From Carnegiea gigantea (taxonomy: Eukaryota; Streptophyta; Magnoliopsida; Caryophyllales; Cactaceae), in contig JAKOGI010001328.1 of assembly GCA_029747015.1 (NCBI GenBank), positions 32,501-96,500 of the forward strand: a stretch of 64,000 nucleotides of DNA, read 5' to 3'. A program made the translations under genes and the position numbers. Below the pieces are notes generated by a model. It had not been told where the DNA came from and searched no databases. It worked only from the letters and a program-made list of their open reading frames with translations. Positions 43,323-56,479 of the stretch are shown in pieces. Each line of letters begins with the position of its first letter. Position 1 is the first letter of the stretch.

Positions 43323-45295
43323 TGTAACGCTCCCACTGTACCTGTGTCACTGTTCATCTCCATAATTTCTATTACAACTGATAAACCAAATGAATGGGGC
43401 GTTAACGCCGCCTCGAAGGATAAGGCTCTATACACCATGACTGGATATAACATGGGTCACTTATATACATCCTCAAACTTCATCCAATAATATACAAGTA
43501 ATGACTAACTAACTTAAAGTTTACATAACCATAAACTTATATCACTACCTACTGAAGTGCTTATCCAATGGTTTCCATATAATAAGAACAGCCACCACTA
43601 TGAACCCATCTAGATGTCTTTGGACCTTTGATTTCTTCAACTTGCTTGGTAGAATAAAGCAAATCATGGGCATGCCTAAAACAAAACATGAAAACATTTC
43701 GAATGGTGAGCCGAAGCTGAGTACATATATTACTATATTGTAAAATAACCTTGAAACATTGGTTGGGCCTGTGCTTTGTAATTCATTTTAAGTTAAAACA
43801 ATGAATGAGATGAATGCACAACTACAATGCTAGTTATTATCTGATAGTGAACCCCTTCATGCTGTTATGATTTATGGATAGGTATACACCTGCCTAGCCG
43901 ATCGAGGGCCTAGCTTGAAGGCGCGTGGATAACTGGAGGGTGAATACCCTATGGATGATAATTGGCACGGTCACTAATTAAATGATAAATTACTGTATAA
44001 ACTGATTCATTGATGTGCTTACCAAAATATTATAATTTTGATAAATACGTACTGAATTCTAAAGATACAGACAATGAACGTACCTAAGATCTTTTGAATA
44101 TAATCTGACTTGCAAAAGATGTTTTTGATTTGATAAATATGTTGTGACTTGATAAGACTTATCCATAACGGGGAACGATAACTAGGCCTTGACTCTGTTT
44201 CATAAATGTCATTGTAGGTATGTGTAGTCAGTAAATGATCTTTACTCACATAATTGAGTAAGTAAAAGTATGTGTATTAGAAATTGAGTAATTAAATGGT
44301 ATACATAACTTAGGTATTTCAACATAACTTCAAAACTGGATTAATGAAAGTAATTAAATCCGATATAAAGTAAATGAAAATAAAATAAACCACAATGAGA
44401 CAAATGAGATTATAAAGGAAAAGGCCTTGATGGTGACAAATGGAAGAGTAGTTTTGGCCTTTTCTGAAATAGGTTGCTGATACGGGTTTAAGGTTTGCTG
44501 ATGTATAGCTTAGTTCAAGATAACAGCAAGTACACTGTATTGGCTTGATAAATATATTTGATATATTCTGAATTGAGTAAGTAATAGATGTTTGAGGCCA
44601 AGAGAGATATGTCTTGGTTCAAAATAGCATAAACTGTAATAACTTGGTCTGATAAATATGGTTTCTGAGTCAAAAATTCTCCCCACTTTCCATATTTCAT
44701 TCAAAAATCCATTAGATATAGAATTCCACCTCAATGAGTCATTGAACTCAACAGAAGCTATTAAGCTCACTAAACTTGGTATTGTCTTTGTAAAATCCAT
44801 AGTTGATTCAAAGCTCATAAACAAGCTCCCAAATTGTAAACTTGTCTTCTTCTTTCTCATTAATCAAGCTAAAAGCTCCATGAAAGTCCATGAATATTCC
44901 TTTCTCCCTTAAATGACCTTACTTGGTCCAAAATACTCAAAATTAGTGCATGATCAATCTCACTCAATCTTTATTATTACTCTTTATACAATTACTCAAA
45001 ACGTTTTCAAAAATCACCAAATTAAAAATGCTCAACCAAAATTCATGAAATATAATACGAAATTCGACCATAGTATGGAAAATCTATAGTGAAATTTTCA
45101 AAATTTTCCTACAAGTATACACTGCACAGAAATTGCAACAACAGCCTAGTTTGCACCAAAGCAAGTCAGTTCACTTCAAAAATTCATAACTTTCAGTCTT
45201 GACCGCAAATGGAGACCTACAATTTGAATATGTAAATACTAAGAAGTCCGAAAAAGCTTTTATTCACAACACAAAACATGATTCCGACAATAAGG
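43323..45295 (-). repeat. LTR-like repeat hosting the LARD array, left part
   Basis: It begins TGTAACGCTCCCAC directly where the LINE breaks off. The start resembles the TGTAACACCCCC of the LARD LTRs, but the body is not alignable by eye. Words such as CGAATGGTGAGCCGAAGCTG and GAGGGTGAATACCCT have the look of plant Gypsy-class LTRs. It is interrupted at 45295 and appears to continue at 63343. Its far end, coding region and family are outside the window, so the call is tentative. Confidence 0.4.
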
Positions 45296-46758
45296 TGTAA
45301 CACCCCCAGCCTCTCCGGCCAGAAGCATTACGTTTTCTTAACTTTCCACCTAAATTTTGGGACGAAACGGACAGAGTTTCCCCTGAAAACTGGCCATTTC
45401 CAGACCATAAGCCTTACAACAGATCCCTGCAATTACACGGAAGCATAAAACATTTAAAAGTAGCTTAACGGCCACACGCCGGAGTTCACAACTCAACGAG
45501 CCACCCGCTCGGAGTACACCAACCAGATTAATTCAGGAATAAAGGAGAAATGGAAGATACAACTCAATGGTTCACACAACCGGAGTATTGGGGTTTATAT
45601 CCCAAAACACAACTAACTTTAACCAAAAGACATCTAACTGACTAGATGGTTAGCTCATAAGACCGTACAGAGCGACTCATAAACAATATGCATTACATGA
45701 ACTTAGAATCCCTGTTTACAAACATTTCAAACCAAGAATTCATAATGTGACTTCATTAAACACGTAAGATCCCTTCGATGGGCACAAACGACACCTTGCA
45801 AGCGTGAACGGATTCCATCTTGTCATAGCTAATTCAATCTTTTTCCTGTTATAAAGAATACCTGGGGAAAAGGAGGAAAGTGTAGTGGGATGAGCAACCA
45901 CATGCCTAGCGAGTGTCCCCCCGACCCCCTTAAAACCAAAACCATTGCAGGCAATAGTATCTTTAATAGTCACATATTACGTATTCATACTTTACTATCA
46001 TATTAGGCATTCTCGAAGTTCTTGTAAAATACTACTAACCATAAACTTCATTTTAGTCGTTGAGATTCATGTTTAGGCCTAACTAACAAGCACTTAGCAC
46101 ATAAGCAAGCATCGAGGGCTAAGCATAGAAACTCTCTTTTATAGGCTAAGCATGGGTATCTTTCTTTTTCATAAATATAACTTCTTAGCATTCTAGTTTA
46201 AACTATGCATGAAACCTCATTCGTATGATGTGCACATGAAGTTATCTTTTTATTTCATAATCATTCTTGTCTTGGAATTTCATTCGTATGATATACATAA
46301 GGCACACACACATTTCAAGTCTTATTCATAGGGTATGCGTGAAACATGCTCATAAGGCTTTCTTTTTCATAATCGTATCTTACTTAGCATCTCATTCATA
46401 AGTTATACTTGGAATGTTCACATAACACTTTACTTAGATTTCATTCATATGACTTGCACAAGCATCTTTCTTTCTTTTCATGAAAATGCTTCACTTATCC
46501 TTACTTAAAATCTCATTCATATTTCATTCATAAGAAAAGCACATAACATGCACAGAAAACTTTTCTTCTTTTCGTGAAAGCACTTTGCTTAGCCTCTTGA
46601 GGCTCTTGTTCTTTCAAAAGACATTTCATTTCATAATGGTCGTACAATGACCCTCATAAACTTTTCATACATCATCCCATATGGCCGCTTAGGGCCCATA
46701 AAAACTTTCTTTCATTCAAAATATATAGAATGGCCGAGCGCCAATTGCTATTCTTAAC

Positions 46759-46992
46759 TTAGTACGAAAGTACTTTTGGCATAAGATCATTACAAGTGCT
46801 AATTGGGTGAGATCTGTTCTCAACCCCATAGTGAGACCTAACGCTCACACTTAAGCTCTTACTCCCGGGATGGCTACATATAACATATCGGACCATTATA
46901 TTAACCCTCGTCAGGGCCTCTAGAGTTTCCGGACCTTCCCATAGGTTAACATCGTTCTTTCCATATTGTCCGAAGCACATTATCTTAGCCAC
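46759..46992 (-). other. Small ORF conserved in each LARD LTR, copy 1
   Basis: An open frame of 77 codons, 73 from its first ATG, on the transcribed strand. The equivalent frames at 53687-53920 and 60608-60841 are also unbroken and equal in length. The core RYVICSHPGSKSLSVSVRSH is identical in all three. It has no similarity I recognise. It could be a peptide, an upstream ORF in the LTR RNA, or chance survival in moderately young copies. Confidence 0.3.
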
Positions 46993-48179
46993 TTTAAAGC
47001 ATATGGGCCATAACGGCTAATAATTTTGCTACTTCTCCCAGCAAAATCATTTATCATGTAACTCACGCCTTTGTAAAAACTCTTTAGGATTCCCCCGTTG
47101 AAGCAGGTTCACTCCCAAAACTGTATTCATTTAGTTAAAATATACCATCATGCACTAATATTTATGGCAATTATCATTTCAAACATGAAATCCTTCTTTG
47201 AAAAACTCACCCTTATGCACATAGTGTAACTTGAGGACATGGAAGGGAAGGGGGTCCACATGTATCACATTTAAGCACTTCATAATCAATTCAGCATAAT
47301 TAGACACATATGGCCTCGCAATCCACATGATTGCAGTTAATTCACAACCCAGGCTCCCTTCTCACAAGCACCGTACCGCAAAGACCTCAAACCACTCATA
47401 GTTCTACCTCAAACCATCCAACTACCATCTCGGTTTCAATTTCGCAATTTAGCATTCTAATCATCATGATATACTGAAAAGAAATATGTAAACTTACATA
47501 AACTTGCCCATGCTTAACTTACCAAGTAAGCAATTAGCAATTACCAGTGCGATGCAACTAACGGTTACATCGTACACACATTTATACATATAGACATTCA
47601 TACGACCTTGATTTAGTAAGCCAAGTCAAACTAACTAGGCATGAAACATGATTACATTCATGTATGGCAGTTAGGGGACGTAAACATGCTCAGTTCGTCA
47701 TTCAAATACTATGTCTAAAGCTATTGTACAAGCATAATTCAACTAAATAGACAAGTATCGGTTCGAAGTAACATTTAAGCCTATTCATGCCATTCAAGCT
47801 TAACTATTCATGCCTTTCAAGCTTAACATGAATCAAGTCTCTATTTAAACATAAAACGATTCACTTCGAAGTTTATAAACGATCATGGAACGACCAAACC
47901 TTTATATACATTGATTTTAAACTCTTACAATTCACTTTAAAATTAACCAACAATTATGAAATAACTGAGCATATTTATACGTTAATTCTAAATAGTTACG
48001 ACTCATTTCGAAGTTCATGTATGATTATGATTCATATGTGATTATGATTCATATGCGATTATGACACGACTAATCATATATACGTTAATTCTAAGCATTT
48101 ATAATTCATTTCGAATGACATCTTCAAGCATACATTAAGTAAATAAATTCGAATCTAAGCTAAACATACTTACCTTACT

Positions 48180-48510
48180 TCGAATTAAAACTTTCAGCTT
48201 GAATTAGCAAAATTGATTTAAATCGAAGCTAAGCATACATAATTCATTTCGAATTAATATTTCAGGCATAATTTACGTCCATTGGTTCGAATTGACGCTA
48301 AACATATATAAATCGTTTCGAATTAACATTTCAAGCATAATTCACCTAAATTGATTCGAATCGAAGCTAAACATATATAAACCACTTCGAATTAACATTT
48401 CAAGTATAATTCAGCTAAATTGATTCGAATCGAAGCTAAACATACATAATTCGTTTCGAAATTAAATCTCATGCATGAATTCACGAAATTGAAGCTGATC
48501 ATATATGATT
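48180..48510. repeat. Tandem units of about 69 bp inside LARD LTR 1
   Basis: Five degenerate units, each starting TTTCGAATTAA and containing CGAAGCTAAACATA. The same array lies at about 55105-55460 in LTR 2 (five units) and 62030-62300 in LTR 3 (four units). One lost unit accounts for most of the LTR 3 length difference. Confidence 0.75.
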
Positions 48511-48769
48511 CATCTCAAATTACAATTTTAGGAAACACATTTCTAGCAAATTTGGCTGCCCTAATCTGACATGCAAGACCAATTCCTCTAAAACATTTGC
48601 GAAATTAATACTAATTTAGGAGGCGAGGAACACCCACCTGGACTCCAAACTAAATGACCCGATTTTGGGGTTTTGGGGCTGAATTGAGACGCTTAGGGAC
48701 CCGAATTTCGTTTCTCTCTGCTGCTACGCACATACTCGAGGCAACCCCACCATTTTAGCCCTTCATCGT

Positions 48770-49110
48770 TGCTGCTTCTGATGGCTACTGGAACCGAGCT
48801 CAACCGCCGCCGGTTCACCGGCCTTGGTCTCTCCGCCCATCAGCGTCTGAAGCCCGGTCGCGTCCCCCCCGTTCTTCTCTTGCTCGACCCCCCCTCTCTC
48901 CTTGCGATGGGACAGAGGTCGGCCGGCGCCCAACTCGCCGGTGCACCGCCCCCGCCTTCCGTCGTCCCCAGCTCGCTGCCTGTCGGCCCCTCGCTCTCTA
49001 TTCCTCTCTCTCCCATGTGTGGGTCACGGCCAGGGGTTTGGAGACCCCTCCCCCCCCGGTCATGCTTATCTCTTTATGCCTGATAGAGAAAGGGGCTTCA
49101 GCCCCTCACG
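48770..49110. other. GC-rich island in LARD LTR 1
   Basis: About 300 bp of CpG-rich DNA (CCGCCGCCGG, GTCGGCCGGCGCC) in an otherwise AT-rich LTR. It is present in LTR 2 (about 55710-56050) and LTR 3 (about 62565-62890). On the minus strand it lies roughly 450 bp inside the LTR start, downstream of TATA-like words near 49240. It may be a transcribed leader. ORFs through it are compositional. Confidence 0.6.
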
Positions 49111-49557
49111 GTTTTTTTTCCCCTTTTTTTTGGTTTGGTTGTTTTGGTCAATAGCTCAGTCAACTACAATTGCTAGTTCAATCTCGCAACCTCCTATTTT
49201 TGACCCAGTCGTTAAAATGACCTTCTATCGACTATTCGTTCCCAAATATATAAAGGTTCGATTTTCATAAACCTCGAAACTAATTCTGAGGTTTCGAAAT
49301 CCTAATGGTACTCGGGAAACGACTAAATAAATCAAATAACAACTAAATTAAACTACTAACATAATTTAAAGGCATAAATGACACGAATTGACTTTAAAAT
49401 CAATAATAGGACTAATAACCCGCTTTTTTATAAAATTATTAGCTCTCATAAGCACATCGATAAGAATTTAACTCATACGGTTACTAAAAATACGATTTTA
49501 TAACGTAAAAAGCAAGACAAGAAACTTAACGTAAAAATAACGAAGGCGGGTCTTACA

Positions 49558-49569
49558 TTCTCCCCCCTC
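49558..49569 (-). other. Polypurine tract of LARD internal region 1
   Basis: On the minus strand GAGGGGGGAGAA abuts LTR 1. The matching site at 56480-56491 reads AAGGGGGAAAGAA. Confidence 0.7.
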
Positions 49570-52205
49570 AAAAGAATTTCGTCCTCGAAATTCTAAACCT
49601 AAGTTCGGTCATACCCAGACTGTGCCCATAAACCATGATCTACATGGTAGGTTTCCAAAAGGTTTCATTTTGAAGACATTGCTTCTTTTAAATCGAAAGA
49701 AAATGGCTTATGGTATCCAGTCTCCTCCTCGCCAGTCCTCTTCAAGCATCTACTCACTCTATTTAGGCGCCGAGGGCAAATCGTATTGAAGAGGGGCAAA
49801 TGAGTTGGCATGGACAACCATATTGAGTTTGTTTTGAAGAATGAACAAAGATTTTCGATAATCTAGGCTTAGTTCGCACGACAAGTACTAATTCTATGAA
49901 TATGCATCTGTAAGTAGGCATCGAAGGGCATGACAATCGAGACAATGACGTCTTAAGGTCATACACCAGCAGTTTCATTCTAAAACATGGATTCAAGTCG
50001 CTTTTGGGACCACAATGATTAACATTGAGATTCCTATCCACATTTAGAATAATCAAAATGGCATATAGCACCACATAGCATCACTTAAGCAAGCAATTAC
50101 AAAAGGGAAGCATACGCAACTGATGTTTGTATGTTTATACATCCGTCACAACTAGGTTTTAGGCCTCGCATTCACGTTGACTTAGGTAGGACATGCTAAA
50201 ATGATATGAAGAGGTTAACAACAGAGTAGGGAAGGTCAGGGATCACGGATAGCGTGAACTCGCATAATCATGTCGGCAAAAACAACTTGGAGAAGGAGAT
50301 GTTGAGGCAGGAATGTAAGTCGATGATTTCGATCGTGGGGACCCTTTCCCTAGGGTTCTTACTTGGGACTGATCATTTCTGAAGTCATAAATTCATACAA
50401 ATGAATGGTTATGCTCCTAGATGAGTCCTGGGTCTATGGCTTATGGGCCTACATGCTTCCGCTGTGCTACTACGATCAAACATGCAAAGGCAAGAATGTA
50501 TGAATGCAGATTTCGAAGGTCATCTCATCACGCTTATTATGTGTGTCTGCAGTTATTCAGCTATTACGTGGAATTATAGAATTCGCAGAATGTAGGCAAC
50601 AAGTCAGAGATTATGCCATGCCATGAATCACTAAACTTATGCCATTGGCTAATCAAGCCACATGCCAAGCCAACTTAAGTCAAGCAAATACCAAGATACA
50701 CATTTACTAAGCCAATCATCCACAGGATTCTTAAAAATTGTGCTTGATAACATGATCCCGAGTATTCTACTATGCTACTTTCTTAAACATGAGATATATA
50801 TGTCTATGAACGTGATTCATGTAAGTGCAGCTCTATTGTCATTTAGTCATGCATTACATACATCGAGTTTGACTAATCCAACTATAACACGAGAGAACAG
50901 TATTGATGGGCTGTAAATGATGATCCAAGAGTCATGCCGTGAAACCAGCTACCTAAATCAAATCATTCTAACTAATACAGTCACATGTTCAATCAAATTC
51001 AAGCCAAGCAATTACAAAACCTCACTTTGTTGGTATTTGATCACAAACACATCGATGGCCTTATAAGTACATGTTAAGGTTTTATGTGGTACATCTATCC
51101 TACAGGTAATCATAGGAGTCCCACTGCTTATGTCGCTCACCTCGGTAGGGATTGTTTACTATGTACAATTCCAAAGTCTACCAGGTTCTTTCTCCCTTAT
51201 GCTTTTTAGGTATATCAGGGTTCGTTCGGGCCAAAACATTGTCGCCCCATTCACGAATGACAATCCATAAAATTAAAAAAAAGGAATTAAGTAATGCAGG
51301 GTTTAGACAATAATGGCAAGGAAGGGGAACAGTAGGGACACTACGTAATGGTTCATAAGGTCCTACCATTAGTACATAGTCTTCAAGCATGTATATAAAA
51401 GTAACCCTTAATATACTTAGGGAATTCGAAATTCAAAAGAAAAGAGGGAAGACATCATTTAGTAGGATTACCAATTGTAGCAATCGATCTCGACACGTAT
51501 AGTACAATGGCATGTACTTGGAAACCTAAGCTCGTTTATCGTAGCTAAAGAGTGTAAAGTAAATCTTGACTCGCCAACAAAAAGATATTAACATTTCGAA
51601 ACTTTGGATTTCCAAGGTGAAAATAGCCGATCTGTTTTGAACTTCTTCTCTACCATCCTTTGAGTACGTCTACTCACTCCATTATGGGGCCCGCGGAGCA
51701 AATCGTACTTTAGGGGCAAAGATGAGCTTAGAAAAGAATTTTTAATCGCTCGGGTCTACTTGACGTGCTTTAACTATCGATTGTCTTATCAGAGCTCACA
51801 AAGAAAACACTTACCATTCGAAACATCACTTAGCTCACACGATACAAGTGAATTGCACTCACTTCCTAACACACGACTCATATACATCCGATTGGCTCAA
51901 CCGGATCACCGAAAAGTCAATCAGTGAAGTCAGTTAGCACGTTAGGAACATATTGCACCAATGAAGTACTCACCATGTCACTTGAAGGTGCGGGGAGAGC
52001 TATTTGGCTCTTATACTAACGCACAACTCGACACTTTTACTCAATCGACCTTCTCGAACCATACATAACTACTTAAGTGCAGCAACGATCATACAAAGCT
52101 CACATTTGCACACAAGCAAAACATATGTCACATATCCACAGAGTGTTCCTAGGCGACTATATGAAATGCAAGACTCAGGTCGCGGCCTATGGTTGCAGGA
52201 CCTTT

Positions 52206-52217
52206 GCTCTGATACCA
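52206..52217 (-). other. Primer-binding site of LARD internal region 1
   Basis: The minus strand reads TGGTATCAGAGC with a 4-base spacer (TTGA) from the LTR edge at 52222, matching initiator-Met tRNA. The same site is present in internal region 2. Confidence 0.85.
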
Positions 52218-52221
52218 TCAA

Positions 52222-55200
52222 TGTAAGACCCACAGCCAGAAGCATTACATTTTCTTAACTTTCTACCTAAATTCTGGGACGAAATGGGCAGAGTTTGCCC
52301 TGAAAACTGGCCGTTTTCAGGTTATAAGTCTTACAACAGATCCCTGCAATTACACGAAAGCGTAAAACATTTAAAAGCAGCTCAACGGCCACGCACTGGA
52401 GTTCACAACTCAACGAGCCACCCATTCGAAGTACACCAACCAGATTAATTCAAGAATAAAGGAGAAATGAAAAGTACAACTCAACGGTTCACACAACCGG
52501 AGTATTGGGGTTTACATCCCAAAACATAACTGACTTTAACCAAAAGACATCTAACTGACTAGATGGTTGGCTCATAAGACCGTACAGAGCGACTCATAAA
52601 CAATATGCATTACATGAACTTAGAATCCTTGTTTACAAACATTTCAAACCAAGAATACATAATGTGACTTCATTAAACACGTAAGATCCCTTCGATGGGC
52701 ACAAACGACACCTTGCAAGCATGAACGGATTCCATCTTGTTATAGCTGATTCAATCTTTTTCCTGTTATAAAGAATACCTGGGGAAAAAGGGGGAAAGAG
52801 TAGTGGGATGAGCAACCACACACTCAGTGAGTGTCCCCCGACCCCCTTAAAACCAAAACCATTACAGGCAATAGTATCTTTAATAGTCACATATCACGTA
52901 TTCATACTTTACTATCATATTAGGCATTCTCGAAGTTCTTGAAAAATACTACTAACCATAAACTTCATTTTAGCCGTTGAGATTCATGTTTAGGCCTCTG
53001 AATTTCTTAACTAACAAGCACTTAGCACATAAGCAAGCGTCGAGGGCTAAGCATAGAAACTCTTTTTTATAGGCTAAGCATAGGGATCTTTCTTTTTCAC
53101 AAATATAACTTCTTAGCATTCTAGTTTAAACTATGCATGAAACCTCATTTGTATGATGTGCACATAAAGTTATCTTTTTATTTCATAATCATTCTTGTTT
53201 TAGCATTTCATTCATATGATATGCATAAGGCACACACACATTTCAAGTCTCATTCATAGGGTATGCGTGAAACATGCCCATAAGGCTTTCTTTTTCATAA
53301 TCTTATCTTACTTATCATCTCATTCATAAGTTATACTTCGAATGTTCACATAACGCTTTACTTAGATTTCATTCAAATGACTTGCATAAGCACCTTTCTT
53401 TCTTTTCATAAAAATGCTTCGCTTATCCTTACTTGAAATCTCATTCATGTTTCATTCATAAGAAAAGCACATAACATGCACAGAAAACTTTTCTTCTTTT
53501 CTTGAAAGCACATTGCTTAGCCACTTGAGGCTCTTGTTCTTTCAAAAGACATTTCATTTCATAATGGTCGTACAGTGACCCTCATAAACTTTTCATACAT
53601 CATTCCATATGGCCACTTAGGGCCTATAAAAACTTTCTTTCATTCAAAACATATAAAATGGCCAAGCGCCAATTGCTTTTCTTAACTTAGTACGAAAGTA
53701 CTTCTGGCATAACATCATTACAGGTGCTAATTGGGTGAGATCTATTCTGAACCCTATAGTGAGACCTAACACTCACACTTAAGCTCTTACTCCCGGGATG
53801 GCTACATATAACATATCGGACCATTACATTAACCCTCGTCAAGGCCTCTAGAGTTTCCGGACCTTCCCATAGGTTAACATCGTTCTTTCCATATTGTCCG
53901 AAGCACATTATCTTAGCCACTTTAAAGCATATGGGCCATAACGGCTAATAATTTTGCTACTTCTCACAGCAAAATCATTTATCATGTAACTCACGCCTTT
54001 GTAAAAACTCTTTAGGATTCCCCCGTTGAAGCAGGTTCACTCCCAAAACTGTATTCATTTAGTTAAAATATGCCATCGTGCACTAATATTTATGGCTATT
54101 ATCATTTCAAACATGAAATCCTTCTTTGAAAAACTCACCCTTAGGCACATAGTGTAACTTGAGAACACGGAAGGGAAAGGGGTCCACATGTATCACATTT
54201 AAGCACTTCATAATCAATTCAGTACAATGAGCCACACATGGCCTTGTAATCCACACGATTGCGGTTAATTCACAACCCAGGCTCCCTTCTCACAAGCACC
54301 GTACCACAAAGACCTCGAACCACTCATAGTTCTACCTCAAACCACCCAACTACCATCTCGGTTTCAATTTCGCAATTTAGCATTCTAATCATCATGATAT
54401 GCTGAAAAGCAATATGTAAACTTATATAAACTTACCCATGCTTAACTTACCGAGTAAGCAATTAGCAATTATCAGTGCGCTGCAACCAACAGTTATATCG
54501 TTCACACATTTATACATATAGACACTCATACGACCTTGATTTAGTAAGCCAAGTTAAACTAACTAGGCATGAAACATGATTACATTCATGTATGGCAGTT
54601 AGGGGACGTAAAGATGCTCAATTCGTCATTCAGATACTATGTCTAAAGCTATTGTATAAGCATAATTCAACTAAATAGACAAGTATCGGTTCGAAGTTAC
54701 ATTTAAGCCTATTGATGCCATTCAAGCTTAACTATTCATGCCTTTTAAGCTTAACATGAATCAAGTCTCTATTTAAACATAAAACGATTCACTTCGAAGT
54801 TCATAAACGATCATAGAACGACCAAAATTTCATATACGTTGATTTTAAACTCTTACAATTCACTTTGAAATTAACCAACAATCATGAGATAACTGAGCAT
54901 ATTTATACGTTAATTCTAAATAGTTACGACTCATTTCGAAGTTCATATATTATTATGATTCATATGTGATTATGATTCATACATGATTATGACACGACTA
55001 ACCTTATATACGTGAATTCTAAGCGTTTATAATTCATTTCGAATGACATCTTCAGGTATGCATTAAGTAAATAAACTCGAATCTAAGCCAAACATACTTA
55101 CCTTACTTCGAATTAAAACTTTCAGCTTGAATTAGCAAAATTGATTTAAATCGAAGCTAAGCATACTTAATTCATTTCGAATTAATATTTTAGGCATAAT

Positions 55201-56479
55201 TTACGTCCATTGGTTCGAATTGGCGCTAAACATATATAAATCGTTTCGAATTAACATTTCAAGCATAATTCACCTAAATTGATTCGAATCGAAGCTAAAC
55301 ATATATAAACCACTTCGAATTAACATTTCAAGTATAATTCACCTAAATTGATTTGAATCGAAGCTAAACATACATAATTCGTTTCGAAATTAAATCTCAT
55401 GCATGAATTAACGAAATTGATTCAATTCGAAGCTAATCATATATGATTCATCTCAAATTACAATTTCAGGCAACACATTTCTAGCAAATTTGGCTGCCCT
55501 AATCTGACATGCAAGACCAATTCCTCTAAAACATTTGCGAAATTAATACTAATTTAGGAGACGAGGAACACCCGCCTGGACATCAAGCTAGAGGACCCGA
55601 TTTTGGGGTTTTGGGGCTGAATTGGGACACTTATGGACCCGAATTTCATCCCTCTCTGCTGCTACGCACATACTCGAGGCAACCCCACCATTTTAGCCCT
55701 TCATCGTTACTGCTTCTGGTGGCTGCCGGAACCGAGCTCAACCGCCGCCGGTTGACCGGCCTTGGTCGCGCCGCCCATCGGCGTCTGAAGCCCTATCGCG
55801 CCCGCCCGTTCCTTCTCTCGCTCGACCCCCCTCTCTCTCCTTGCGATGGGACAGAGGTCGGCCGACGCCCAACTCGCCGGTGCACCGCCGCCGCCGTCCG
55901 TCGGCCCCAGCTCGCTGCCCGTCGGCCCCTCGCTCTGTCTTCCTCTCTCTCCTATGCGTGGGTTACGGCCAGGGGTTTGGAGACCCCTCCCCCCTATCGT
56001 GATTCTCTCTTTCTGCCTGATAAAGAAAGGGGCTTCGGCCCCTTATGTTCCCCCCCCTTTTTTCTTTGGTTTGGTTGTTTTGGTCAATAGCTTAGTCAAC
56101 TACAATTGCTAGTTCAATCTCGCAACCTCCTATTCTAGACCTAGTTGCTAAAATGACCTTCTATTGACTATTCGTTCCCAAATATATTTATAAACCTCGA
56201 AACTAATTCTGAGATTTTGAAATCCTAATGGTGCTTGGGAAACGACTAAATAAATCAAATAACAACTAAATTAAACTATCAATATAATTTAAAGGCATAA
56301 ATGACACGAATTGACTTTAAAATCAATAATAGGAATAATAACCCCCCTTTTATAAAATTATTAGCTCTCATAAGCACATCGATAACAATTTAACTCATAG
56401 GGTTACTAAAAATACGATTTTATAACGTAAAAAGCAAGACAGGCAATTTAACGTAAAAATAACGAAGGTGGGTCTTACA
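52222..56479 (-). repeat. LARD LTR 2 (middle, shared)
   Basis: 4,258 bp. It begins TGTAAGACCCACAGCC and ends GGTCTTACA. It is flanked on both sides by LARD internal sequence with no TSD at either edge, so it was not a separate insertion. A short deletion at about 56183 removes AAGGTTCGA-type sequence kept in LTR 1 and LTR 3. Confidence 0.88.
53687..53920 (-). other. Small conserved LARD LTR ORF, copy 2
   Basis: Same frame and length as 46759-46992. It differs at a few residues (SHYRVQNRS for SHYGVENRS, NDVMPEVL for NDLMPKVL). No stop has arisen. Confidence 0.3.

Larger units (their letters stand above)
45296..49557 (-). repeat. LARD LTR 1 (left)
   Basis: 4,262 bp. It contains short degenerate CATTCATATGA-type repeats (46060-46620), five units of about 69 bp (48180-48510), a GC-rich island (48770-49080) and an inverted repeat GGGGCTTCAGCCCC near 49092. 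It lacks a short CTCTGAATTTCTTA stretch present in LTR 2 and, as a variant, in LTR 3. Confidence 0.88.
49558..52221 (-). other. LARD internal region 1, non-coding
   Basis: 2,664 bp, aligned along its whole length with 56480-59143 and equal in length. The longest shared open stretches (about 84 codons at 50662-50916 and 103 codons at 50074-49763 minus) lack known domains and sit in uniformly conserved sequence, so I do not call them genes. The left edge carries a TTCTCCCCCCTC pyrimidine tract, the polypurine tract of the minus-strand element. Confidence 0.8.

Noticed and set aside
49092..49130. GGGGCTTCAGCCCC followed by a T-run, resembling a rho-independent terminator
   Set aside because: The sequence is plant nuclear DNA and the element is read from the other strand. 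I treat it as a possible RNA structure in the LTR leader.
48769..49270. Overlapping ORFs of 104-122 codons in the GC-rich LTR island, and their counterparts in LTR 2 and LTR 3
   Set aside because: Pro/Ala/Arg-rich composition follows from GC content. Frames differ in length and are interrupted differently between the three LTRs.
49763..50074. 103-codon minus-strand ORF in the LARD internal region, longer in copy 2
   Set aside because: Coordinates given in reading direction. Cys/Ser-rich, without a domain; length varies between copies, so chance survival is more likely.
50662..50916. 84-codon + strand ORF shared by both LARD internal regions
   Set aside because: No known domain, wrong strand for the element, and conserved no better than flanking sequence.
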